Shown in pieces: positions 1-6,493 of a stretch of DNA of 21,559 nucleotides (its first letter is position 1; every line of letters begins with the position of its first letter). Under the pieces are notes generated by a model. The model did no database searches, had not been told where the DNA came from, and saw only the letters and a program-made list of their open reading frames with translations. Source of the DNA: an uncultured Peptococcaceae bacterium (GTDB lineage: Bacteria > Bacillota > Desulfotomaculia > Desulfotomaculales > Desulfocucumaceae). The DNA is taken from positions 1 through 21,559 of the forward strand of contig CATZDY010000039.1 in NCBI GenBank assembly GCA_958417755.1, read 5' to 3'. The position numbers and the translations under genes are program-made.

Positions 1-11
1 TAAGCCCTCAT

Positions 12-156
12 TGACCCTTAAAATTGACCCATAATTATGCATAGTTGCTATTATGGAATAGTGCGTTTTATTATTTAAAAGTTTCTAAATCTTACTCAAA
101 TCCAAGGAAAAATTAATTTGATAAATTAAAAAGATTTCTGACCCTAAAATTGACCC
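12..156. repeat. Pair of TGACCC-containing direct repeats
   Basis: The motif TTGACCC occurs at 11-17, 24-30 and 150-156, with TGACCC at 139-144. They are arranged as two spaced doublets: 12-30, and 139-156, which is one base shorter. The doublets are about 108 bp apart in the same orientation. Spaced repeated motifs like this occur at the ends of some insertion sequences (the IS21 family has multiple terminal repeats) and as clustered regulator sites. No transposase is visible here, so the role is unknown. Confidence 0.55.
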
Positions 157-229
157 TAAATAGATTTTATATTTTTAAAAATGAGAGATAATTTATTAAA
201 ATATAAGAGAATGAATGTAAAAAAAGGAA

Positions 230-288
230 AATTAAATCAATAATTCGTCGAAGATCCTATTGATTTAATTATTTTTTGCCGTTATACT
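230..288 (+). promoter_or_regulatory. Promoter with overlapping inverted repeat, nuoE-like operon
   Basis: A TTGATT hexamer (260-265) and TATACT (283-288) are separated by 17 bp, a good match to a housekeeping sigma-A promoter. The right arm of a perfect 13-bp inverted repeat (230-242 / 258-270, 15-base spacer) covers the -35 hexamer, so the repeat could be an operator for a dimeric repressor or activator of the operon. Transcription would start near 295, leaving a leader of about 140-150 bases that contains a perfect 8-bp hairpin (313-320 / 328-335). Confidence 0.5.
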
Positions 289-446
289 ATAGAAAAAAGA
301 GCATAATTTTTTTCGTAGAAGTATTATTTCTACGATAAGGAGAGCTGATTTCTGGAGAGAAATTGGTTTTTTTCTTTTTAAAACGAAGAAATTTAGTTAT
401 GATATAGTTAGCTAGGTTATAATTTGGCCATTAGGAGATGAAACTT

Positions 447-980
447 TTGTGCGAAGCTAAAGAGCAATTGATAGAAAAACAAATAACCCTAGAAATTATG
501 TCTGCATTTGATAAACATAAAAAGCATCTTATTCCTGCTCTGCAACAAATCCAAGAGAAATTAGGTTATATCTCCCAGGAAGCAATGGAGATAGTGGCCA
601 GTCATTTGGGCATACAAGCAGTGGAAGTGTATGAAGTTGTTACTTTTTATAATCAATTTCGTTTAGCACCTCCAGGAAAAAATCAAATCAAGGTGTGTAT
701 GGGTACTGCTTGTCATATGAAGGGTGGTCATATCATTATGGATGCTTGGGAAAGAAAATTGGGCATCAAGGCAGGAGAAACCACGGAGGATCGTCAGTAT
801 AGTTTGGAACGGGTTGCTTGTATTGGGTGTTGCAATTTAGCCCCTGTGATGGTTTTTAATGAAGAAATTATCGGCAAAACCACTCCTACCAAGGTGGAAG
901 GTCTGATGTTTTCTGAGCAAGTGAACGAAGCGCCTTCTAGTAAAGGAGATACGTATGAGCAAAAACAGAACAATAAATGA
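447..980 (+). CDS. nuoE: NuoE-like thioredoxin-fold [2Fe-2S] subunit of a bifurcating NADH-dependent enzyme
   Basis: This is the small [2Fe-2S] subunit of the NuoE/HydC family, which passes electrons between a NuoF-type flavoprotein and partner iron-sulfur proteins in the cytoplasm. Counting from an upstream ATG at 438, the cluster ligands are C87 and C92 (in CMGTACHMKGG) and C128 and C132 (in CIGCCNLAP), the family pattern C-x4-C ... C-x3-C. The helical N-terminal region (LIPALQQIQEKLGYIS) is also typical. The AGGAG at 433-437 touches the ATG at 438 with no spacing but lies 9 bases from an in-frame TTG at 447, so I chose the TTG start; ATG 438 is the alternative. The 3' end overlaps the apparent original start of the next gene (955) by 26 bases, which suggests translational coupling. 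Confidence 0.9.
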   Translation: MCEAKEQLIEKQITLEIMSAFDKHKKHLIPALQQIQEKLGYISQEAMEIVASHLGIQAVEVYEVVTFYNQFRLAPPGKNQIKVCMGTACHMKGGHIIMDAWERKLGIKAGETTEDRQYSLERVACIGCCNLAPVMVFNEEIIGKTTPTKVEGLMFSEQVNEAPSSKGDTYEQKQNNK

Positions 981-1005
981 AAAAATCAGCATTTCTTATC
1001 AATAA
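955..1005 (+). pseudogene. Detached N-terminal 16 codons of the nuoF-like gene, ended by in-frame TAA
   Basis: A strong ribosome site (AAAGGAG, 942-948) precedes ATG 955 at 6 bases. Sixteen codons follow (MSKNRTINEKISISYQ) before TAA at 1003-1005. The frame is the same as the large nuoF-like reading frame, which stays open directly after the stop (KHRLAQEKW...). This is the only well-placed start with a ribosome site for the large gene, so the TAA appears to be a nonsense change close to its N-terminus. It could also be a short coupling leader with re-initiation at TTG 1015, or a sequence error. Confidence 0.65.
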
Positions 1006-1014
1006 AAGCATCGT

Positions 1015-2886
1015 TTGGCCCAAGAAAAATGGCAAGCACTATATCAAGAACCATTCATTATGATTGGAACAGCTACTTGTGGCAGGGCTGTAGGCGCTTT
1101 GGCTGTCAAGCAAGTTTTGCAAGAGGAAATTGCTCAAATGGGCTTGGATATTCCTTTATTTGAAGTTGGTTGCATGGGACATTGTTATGCTGAACCTTTG
1201 GTGGTGGTAGCCAATCCTATGATGGGTTTGCCCCCTATTTGTTATGGATATGTAACCGAAGGAATTGCCCGGCGTTTGGTAAGGGATTATTTAGGTGAAG
1301 GGGATCCTTGTTTGGAATATGCCTTGGCAGCTTTAACAACCAATGATATATTGCCTACATTTCAAGATTTTCCCCGGGGCTTAGTGGAAGAAAAACTAGT
1401 AATGTCCCGTTGTGGATTGATGGATCCAGAAAATATAGAGCATACATTGGCTTTAGGGGGCTATGAAGGATTAAGCATTGGTTTACAGCTGAAACCTGAA
1501 GAAATCATTTCTATGGTGCAAGATGCTGGTTTACGAGGCAGAGGAGGCGCTGGTTTTCCCACTGGTCAAAAATGGGAAGCCTGTGGTAAAGCTGTTTCTT
1601 CTGAAAAATATATGATATGTAATGCAGACGAGGGAGATCCCGGGGCTTTTATGGATCGCACCCTTTTAGAATCTGATCCCCATGCAGTGATTGAAGGTAT
1701 GACCCTGGCTGCTTATGCCATAGGAGCCCAAGAAGGCTATATATATGTTCGGGCAGAGTATCCATTGGCAGTGCAAAGAATTGCTTTTGCCATTACCCAA
1801 GCCAGGGATTATGGTTTGTTGGGGCCTGATATTTTAGGATCTGGTTTTTCCTTTGATTTGCATGTTTTTCAAGGTTCTGGTGCTTTTGTATGTGGTGAAG
1901 AAACAGCCTTAATCGCCTCTATGGCTGGAGAACCGGGGATACCTGGGGTTCGCCCCCCCTACCCTGTTCAAAAAGGGTTATGGGGAAAACCCACTGTAAT
2001 AGACAATGTAAAAACATTGGCGAATATTCCGCATATCATAAAAAACGGAGCCCCTTGGTTTCACTCAGTGGGAACAGAGAAAAGTCCAGGTACTGCTGTG
2101 TTTGCTTTGGCAGGCAAGGTAATCAATACAGGGCTTGTGGAAGTGCCTATGGGTACTACTTTACGACAAATTATTGAAGATGCAGGTAGTGGTATAGCTG
2201 GGGGGAAACGCTTTAAAGCTGTGCAAATCGGGGGGCCTTCGGGGGCCTGTTTGCCGGAATCCATGTTGGATACCCCGGTGGACTTTGATTCTTTACAACA
2301 AGCCGGTGGTATGATGGGTTCTGGTGGCTTGGTGGTCTTGGATCAAGACGATTGTATGGTGGAAATGGCCCGGTACTTTTTAGATTTTACCCAAAAGGAG
2401 TCTTGTGGCAAATGTACCTTTTGCCGCTTGGGAACCAAACATATGTTAAAAATACTGGAGGATATGACCAAAGGTTTGGGGTGTTTAGAAGATATAGATA
2501 AACTGGAAACATTGGCGCAAAATATTCAAAAGGGCTCCCTCTGCAATTTAGGCAAATCAGCTCCTAATCCTGTTCTTAGCACCATACGATATTTTCGTCA
2601 TGAATATGAAACGCATATTGTAGAAAAGCGCTGTCCTTCTTTGATGTGCAAAGATTTAATTGATTATTATATTGTGCCGGAAAAGTGTGAGCGATCCTGT
2701 GATGCTTGTGTGGGAAGTTGTCCGGTGGAAGCCATATTCAGCAATGAAGACAGGATTAAGGTGATTGATCATGAAAAATGCGTAAAATGTGATAGTTGCT
2801 TGCAAGCCTGTCCGCCTCAATATAAAGCTGTTATCAAACGTTCACCTCCAGGAGATACAGATTCCAAAGGAGGTGCAAGCATATGA
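1015..2886 (+). CDS. nuoF: NuoF-like NADH-binding flavoprotein with C-terminal ferredoxin domain (HydB type)
   Basis: This is the NAD(P)H- and FMN-binding core subunit of NuoF/HydB-type electron-bifurcating complexes. Domains, counted from TTG 1015: an N-terminal thioredoxin-like [2Fe-2S] part (TATCGRAVG ... GCMGHC), the FMN/NADH fold with GLRGRGGAGFPTG (about 172-184) and NADEGDPGAFMDR (from 203), an SLBB-like part, and the NuoF [4Fe-4S] ligands C464, C467, C470 and C510. The C-terminal 2x[4Fe-4S] ferredoxin follows: its second motif CVKCDSCLQACP is regular, while its first (CERSCDACVGSCP) has three residues instead of two between the first cysteines. TTG 1015 is the only possible start after an in-frame TAA at 1003-1005, and it has no ribosome site; it could be reached by re-initiation. 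The stop overlaps the next ATG (ATGA), so the operon is tightly coupled. All cluster ligands lie after the TAA. Confidence 0.88.
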   Translation: MAQEKWQALYQEPFIMIGTATCGRAVGALAVKQVLQEEIAQMGLDIPLFEVGCMGHCYAEPLVVVANPMMGLPPICYGYVTEGIARRLVRDYLGEGDPCLEYALAALTTNDILPTFQDFPRGLVEEKLVMSRCGLMDPENIEHTLALGGYEGLSIGLQLKPEEIISMVQDAGLRGRGGAGFPTGQKWEACGKAVSSEKYMICNADEGDPGAFMDRTLLESDPHAVIEGMTLAAYAIGAQEGYIYVRAEYPLAVQRIAFAITQARDYGLLGPDILGSGFSFDLHVFQGSGAFVCGEETALIASMAGEPGIPGVRPPYPVQKGLWGKPTVIDNVKTLANIPHIIKNGAPWFHSVGTEKSPGTAVFALAGKVINTGLVEVPMGTTLRQIIEDAGSGIAGGKRFKAVQIGGPSGACLPESMLDTPVDFDSLQQAGGMMGSGGLVVLDQDDCMVEMARYFLDFTQKESCGKCTFCRLGTKHMLKILEDMTKGLGCLEDIDKLETLAQNIQKGSLCNLGKSAPNPVLSTIRYFRHEYETHIVEKRCPSLMCKDLIDYYIVPEKCERSCDACVGSCPVEAIFSNEDRIKVIDHEKCVKCDSCLQACPPQYKAVIKRSPPGDTDSKGGASI

Positions 2887-3533
2887 CCCAAGAAATAAGT
2901 CTTTCTATTGATGGGCAATTGGTAACCGCTTCTTCTGGGGAAAAGATTTTATGGGTAGCCTTGCGGCATGGTATTTTTATTCCCCATCTTTGCGCCATGG
3001 AAACAAAGGAATTGGCATCCGCTGCTTGTCGGCTTTGTTTTGTGGAAGTGGAAGGTAGGTCCCAGCCAGTTACGGCATGTACTGAAGCTGTACAACAAAA
3101 CATGGTGGTAAATACCAGAAGCAAGACCATTGATGCCTTGGTACAAACGGGTTTTGAGCTGATTTTATCTGTACACCAGCCCCGTTGTGCCCAATGTGCG
3201 CGCAATGGCGAGTGTATGTTGCATGCCATTGCCAAAGCAAGAGGCTTGTCTTTAAAGCCTCAATCTTTATCCTATCTAGAACGGGATAGGCCAACAGCTC
3301 CCATTGCTTTGCATATTGAATATGCGCCACAGCAATGTATCCTTTGCGGTTGTTGTGTGCAAGCATGTAAATCCTTTGGAAGCGGTATTTTGGGTTTTTG
3401 TGAGCGAGGATTCGAACGTAAAGTAACTACTTTTCCTAAAAATCCTCCAACCCTGGTGGATTGTGATACCTGCCATTTTTGTGTGCAAGCATGTCCTGTG
3501 GGAGCTTTATCTGTAAAAAAAGATAAATACTAA
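2883..3533 (+). CDS. NuoG/HydA N-terminal-type multi-cluster iron-sulfur protein without catalytic domain
   Basis: This 216-residue electron-wiring protein carries, in order, a plant-ferredoxin-like [2Fe-2S] domain (C37, C49, C52, C66), a His-ligated [4Fe-4S] motif H98-x3-C102-x2-C105-x5-C111, and two [4Fe-4S] motifs (C152, C155, C158, C162 and C194, C197, C200, C204). This is the full cluster set of the N-terminal part of NuoG, of [FeFe]-hydrogenase HydA and of related formate dehydrogenases. The protein stops right after the second ferredoxin motif, so there is no H-cluster or molybdopterin domain. It overlaps the nuoF-like gene by four bases (ATGA) and has a strong AAAGGAGG site at 2866-2873. 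It presumably joins the NuoE/F-like pair to a catalytic subunit encoded elsewhere. The exact partner cannot be told from the sequence. Confidence 0.85.
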   Translation: MTQEISLSIDGQLVTASSGEKILWVALRHGIFIPHLCAMETKELASAACRLCFVEVEGRSQPVTACTEAVQQNMVVNTRSKTIDALVQTGFELILSVHQPRCAQCARNGECMLHAIAKARGLSLKPQSLSYLERDRPTAPIALHIEYAPQQCILCGCCVQACKSFGSGILGFCERGFERKVTTFPKNPPTLVDCDTCHFCVQACPVGALSVKKDKY

Positions 3534-3548
3534 AGATTGACTCTTATC

Positions 3549-3584
3549 AAAGGGCATGGTCAAATGACCATGCCCTCTTTGTAT
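3549..3584 (+). terminator. Intrinsic terminator after the nuoE-like operon
   Basis: A perfect 12-bp stem (3551-3562 with 3565-3576, AGGGCATGGTCA / TGACCATGCCCT) lies 17 bases after the stop codon of the third gene. It is followed by a modest T-rich stretch (CTTTGTATGT). The stem is GC-rich compared with its surroundings, which supports a terminator even though the T run is short. Confidence 0.75.
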
Positions 3585-3733
3585 GTATTGAGATAAAAAA
3601 CAGAACAAAAAACAAACTTTTAAGTTATGTTGGGACGTCTTAATAATAGAAAGGGGGCATGAGTACATGATATACATATCATAATAAATTATATCATTTT
3701 CATAACACAAAAATTCCAAAGGAGTTGAATTAC

Positions 3734-4441
3734 ATGACAAAAAAGACCATCCAAAAAGCAAGAATGCATAGACGTTTGACTTCTGTTTTGAAATATACAG
3801 CTTCCTCTGCTGCTGTGCTCTTACTAGGCATTACAGTGATTAGCAACACGAACCAAGCTTTGGCCAATACCATGAAAGATATCCCTGTATTAGGAAATGT
3901 GGTGCAAATCGTTAGCTTTACGGAATTTAAAGAAGAACAGCCGGATAAAAGCATTGATGTCAAAACACCCCATTTGGAAGGAACAGATCCAGCAATCAAT
4001 GCGGAGATCGCCAAAACATCCCAGGAAATCATCAACCGCTATTTACAAAAGGATACAACCCACCTGGCCTTATCTTCCTCTTATGAGGTGAAATGCGATA
4101 ATGACCAATATCTTTCCTTTGTGATTGAATATTTTGAAGCTGCAGGGTCTTCTGCTATCAGCTATAAGTGTTACACCATTGACAAAAAGACGAATCAAGC
4201 CCTTGAGCTAAAGGACTTTTTCCCCAATACGCCGGATTATCGGGAAAAAATAACGACTGAAGTAAAGAAACAGTTGGCTCATCGAGGGGTGCCTTATTTT
4301 GAGGAAGAGTTTACTATCATCAAACCGGATCAGAACTTTTTTCTGGATGCAAAGGGACGGATCTCCATTTGTTTTGATGAATATGAGATTGCCCCAGGTT
4401 CGGAGGGCCCCATAATTGTGGAACTTCCGCTTGATTTTTGA
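3734..4441 (+). CDS. RsiV-like membrane protein (DUF4179/DUF3298 type), orphan anti-sigma factor homologue
   Basis: A short basic N-terminus (about 18 residues), one membrane helix (SAAVLLLGITVISN) and a long extracytoplasmic part make up this protein. The segment after the helix (ALANTMKDIPVLGNVVQIV) resembles the start of DUF4179 ectodomains of anti-sigma factors. The C-terminal half resembles DUF3298, the lysozyme-sensing domain of RsiV. In RsiV the cytoplasmic N-terminus holds an ECF sigma factor, but here that part is very short and no sigma factor gene is next to it. ATG 3734 is chosen because AAAGGAG (3718-3724) is 9 bases upstream; an in-frame TTG at 3725 abuts the ribosome site. Possible roles are a degenerate anti-sigma factor or a stand-alone envelope sensor or lysozyme-binding protein. 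Confidence 0.7.
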   Translation: MTKKTIQKARMHRRLTSVLKYTASSAAVLLLGITVISNTNQALANTMKDIPVLGNVVQIVSFTEFKEEQPDKSIDVKTPHLEGTDPAINAEIAKTSQEIINRYLQKDTTHLALSSSYEVKCDNDQYLSFVIEYFEAAGSSAISYKCYTIDKKTNQALELKDFFPNTPDYREKITTEVKKQLAHRGVPYFEEEFTIIKPDQNFFLDAKGRISICFDEYEIAPGSEGPIIVELPLDF

Positions 4442-4471
4442 AGGAATTTTCCTCCTTTAAACTACTAAGAG

Positions 4472-4505
4472 AATCCCTCGCCCCTTAAGGCGAGGGATTG
4501 CTTTT
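4472..4505. terminator. Terminator between convergent genes
   Basis: An 11-bp perfect stem (AATCCCTCGCC, 4472-4482, with GGCGAGGGATT, 4489-4499) with a six-base loop is followed on the plus strand by GCTTTTC. It sits between the plus-strand RsiV-like gene (ends 4441) and the minus-strand aldolase gene (ends 4509). It probably serves both, although the T run is weak on the minus strand. Confidence 0.8.
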
Positions 4506-4508
4506 CAC

Positions 4509-5120
4509 TTAGCTCTTCTGGGCAGGCACAATATAGGGTGTTCCCAATTGTTGGGCCATGAGATACACTTGGGCTGTTTTTTCCACCACAAGGCATACGG
4601 TCAAGGCTTGTTCCAAATTTTCTCCCACTCCCACTACCCCGTGATTGGCCAATAAAATAGCGTTGTTTTGCTCAAGGTTATGCGCTGCTTCCCGGGCTAG
4701 CTCCTCTGTCCCTATGGGGGCGTATTTTGTCACAGGTACCGGGCCTTTGAGAATATGACTAACTTCTTCTAAAATAGCTGGAATTGTTTTTCTGGCAACA
4801 GCAAAGGCACTGGCATAGGGACTATGGGTGTGCATGATGGCAGCAATATCCGGTCTTTTTTTATAGATGGCTAAATGCATGGGATATTCTGAAGATGGTC
4901 GATGTATTCCCTCTATTGTATGGCCTTCTTTATCAATGACCACCATATCATTTTTTTCTAAAGATTCGTATGGAATTGCGCTGGGAGAAATAACAACTTG
5001 ATTTTCTCCTACCCTCTGTGAAACATTGCCAGAGGTACCAAGCACCAGGCCTGATTTGACCATTTGTAAACAAGTGGCTAGGACCAATTCTTTTGCTTCA
5101 TCCAGGGTAATGACACACAT
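4509..5120 (-). CDS. Class II aldolase/adducin family protein, likely (deoxy/methylthio)ribulose-1-phosphate aldolase
   Basis: This is a zinc-dependent class II aldolase of the L-fuculose-1-phosphate aldolase type. Visible motifs are the phosphate-binding GTSGN (28-32) and SPSAIPYESL (45-54), catalytic-type E78 in PSSEYP, and zinc ligands H97 and H99 (MHTHS) and H160 (ANHG). The length of 203 residues is normal. It is the last gene of mtnP-mtnA-ahcY-aldolase. From that context it should cleave the product of MtnA, 5-(methylthio)ribulose-1-phosphate or 5-deoxyribulose-1-phosphate, into dihydroxyacetone phosphate plus a C2-derived aldehyde, as in the described DHAP shunt. MtnB dehydratase is a member of the same superfamily and is the main alternative; no mtnC, mtnD or mtnW is nearby, which disfavours the classic methionine salvage. 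The ribosome site GGGGGG lies 7 bases before ATG 5120. Confidence 0.85.
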   Translation of the reverse strand: MCVITLDEAKELVLATCLQMVKSGLVLGTSGNVSQRVGENQVVISPSAIPYESLEKNDMVVIDKEGHTIEGIHRPSSEYPMHLAIYKKRPDIAAIMHTHSPYASAFAVARKTIPAILEEVSHILKGPVPVTKYAPIGTEELAREAAHNLEQNNAILLANHGVVGVGENLEQALTVCLVVEKTAQVYLMAQQLGTPYIVPAQKS

Positions 5121-5155
5121 ATGAAATCCCCCCAGTCTAATATGAAAAAGATTAT

Positions 5156-6409
5156 TTATTGTAACTGCCAGTCATGAATATAAGCATTTTGTTCATCACT
5201 TAGGGTATCAATGGCAATCCCCAATGAATGTAATTTTAAGGCAGCAACTTTAGCATCAATGGTTTTGGGTACATCATATACTTTACGTTCTAATGAATTG
5301 GCTTTTTGTAAAATGTAGCGAGCTGATAGAGCTTGTAAGGCAAAGGATAAATCCATAATTTCTGCCGGATGACCATCACCAGCAGCCAGGTTTACCAATC
5401 TTCCTTCAGCCAATAGATATATTTTGCGGTTATCTGTTAAGGTGAATTCTTCAATGTTATTCCGCACCATTCGTCTATTTTGGGACAGATTCGTAAGATC
5501 TGGTATATTGATTTCCACATCAAAATGTCCAGCATTGGCTAAGATGGCCCCGTTTTTCATTTGCTGAAAATGTTGCTCACATAGAATATCTCTACAGCCA
5601 GTTACTGTCACAAAAATATCCCCCACTGCAGCAGCTTCTTTGCTATGCATCACTTGATAGCCATCCATATAGGCTTCTATAGCCCGCACAGGATCAACTT
5701 CACATACAATGACCCTGGCTCCCAGCCCTTTGGCTTTCATGGCCACGCCTCTGCCGCACCATCCATAGCCCATGACAACCACATTTTTACCAGAAATGAT
5801 TAAATTGGTGGTGCGCATAATACCTGACCATACAGATTCACCAGTTCCATAGCGATTATCAAAGAGGTGTTTACACCGGGCATCATTGACTGCGATCATG
5901 GGGAACAATAATTTCTCTGCTTTTTCCAAAGAGCGAAGTCTCAGTACCCCGGTGGTTGTTTCTTCACAACCTCCCAATACCTCTGTGGCCTGGGACTGTA
6001 ATTCGGTGTGCAATAAATGAACCAAATCACCGCCATCATCAATGATAATGCTGGGTTTGTTTTGCAAGGTATGCCGTAAATGGTTTGTATATTCATCTGC
6101 ATTGGCATTGTACCAAGCGTATACCCGAATTCCTTCAGCAGCTAAAGCAGCAGCCACGTCATCTTGAGTGGAAAGGGGATTGGAGCCAGTAATTGAGACT
6201 TCAGCTCCCCCGGCCCGCATTACCTCAGCCAAATAAGCAGTTTTGGCTTCTAAATGAATGCTCATGGCTATCCTTTGCCCTTGGAAGGGTTTTTCTTTTT
6301 CAAAATCCTGCCGAATATGATTTAGCACCGGCATATGGGCTTGAACCCAATCTATTTTTAGACGCCCGGATGGCGCAAGATTGATATCTCTCACAATAAA
6401 ATTTTCCAT
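5156..6409 (-). CDS. ahcY: Adenosylhomocysteinase family (S-adenosyl- or S-inosylhomocysteine hydrolase)
   Basis: This is an NAD-dependent hydrolase of S-adenosylhomocysteine or its deaminated form, releasing homocysteine. It shows the substrate-domain motif IHLEAKTAYLAE (51-62), DDGGDL (124-129), EETTTGV (149-155), NDARCKHLFDN (175-185) with Lys180 and Asp184, and the NAD-binding GYGWCGRG (214-221). The 417-residue length and the absence of the KPDHYRY tail place it with the short bacterial/archaeal (Thermotoga/methanogen-like) enzymes. In canonical enzymes the first motif reads HMTVETA, and the Glu (human Glu59) contacts adenine N6; here that position is Lys56, which may favour an inosine-type base. 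It is third in the salvage operon, with AAAGGGGGAA upstream of ATG 6409. Confidence 0.9.
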   Translation of the reverse strand: MENFIVRDINLAPSGRLKIDWVQAHMPVLNHIRQDFEKEKPFQGQRIAMSIHLEAKTAYLAEVMRAGGAEVSITGSNPLSTQDDVAAALAAEGIRVYAWYNANADEYTNHLRHTLQNKPSIIIDDGGDLVHLLHTELQSQATEVLGGCEETTTGVLRLRSLEKAEKLLFPMIAVNDARCKHLFDNRYGTGESVWSGIMRTTNLIISGKNVVVMGYGWCGRGVAMKAKGLGARVIVCEVDPVRAIEAYMDGYQVMHSKEAAAVGDIFVTVTGCRDILCEQHFQQMKNGAILANAGHFDVEINIPDLTNLSQNRRMVRNNIEEFTLTDNRKIYLLAEGRLVNLAAGDGHPAEIMDLSFALQALSARYILQKANSLERKVYDVPKTIDAKVAALKLHSLGIAIDTLSDEQNAYIHDWQLQ

Positions 6410-6493
6410 GGGTAATTCCCCCTTTGCAATATAGTGTAGAAAACACTGCGTAAATTTTTATTGGTTTTACAGCAGACGAGTGAACAAAGCTTC

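Larger units (their letters stand above)
1..437. other. Non-coding left edge upstream of the nuoE-like operon
   Basis: No convincing reading frame is visible. The stretch is very AT-rich. It holds two near-identical copies of a TGACCCT(T)AAAATTGACCC motif (12-30 and 139-156), a 13-bp inverted repeat (230-242 with 258-270), a likely promoter (260-288), and a second 8-bp hairpin in the presumed leader (313-320 with 328-335). A third small hairpin (348-353 with 358-363) is followed by a T-rich run at about 366-379 and could act as a weak attenuator, but this is speculative. Confidence 0.6.

Noticed and set aside
11..156. CRISPR-like array from the TGACCC repeats
   Set aside because: Only two doublets, unequal spacing and no cas genes.
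418..423. TATAAT as the promoter of the nuoE-like operon
   Set aside because: It is too close to the start codon for a leader containing the ribosome site, and no -35 with acceptable spacing is present.
2061..3488. Minus-strand frames opposite the nuoF-like and 216-residue genes
   Set aside because: They mirror strongly supported iron-sulfur protein genes and have no motifs or ribosome sites of their own.
3614..3639. ECF-type promoter (AAAC ... CGTC) before the RsiV-like gene
   Set aside because: The spacing of 18 bases is longer than the usual 16-17 and the -35 match is partial; suggestive but not enough to list as a feature.
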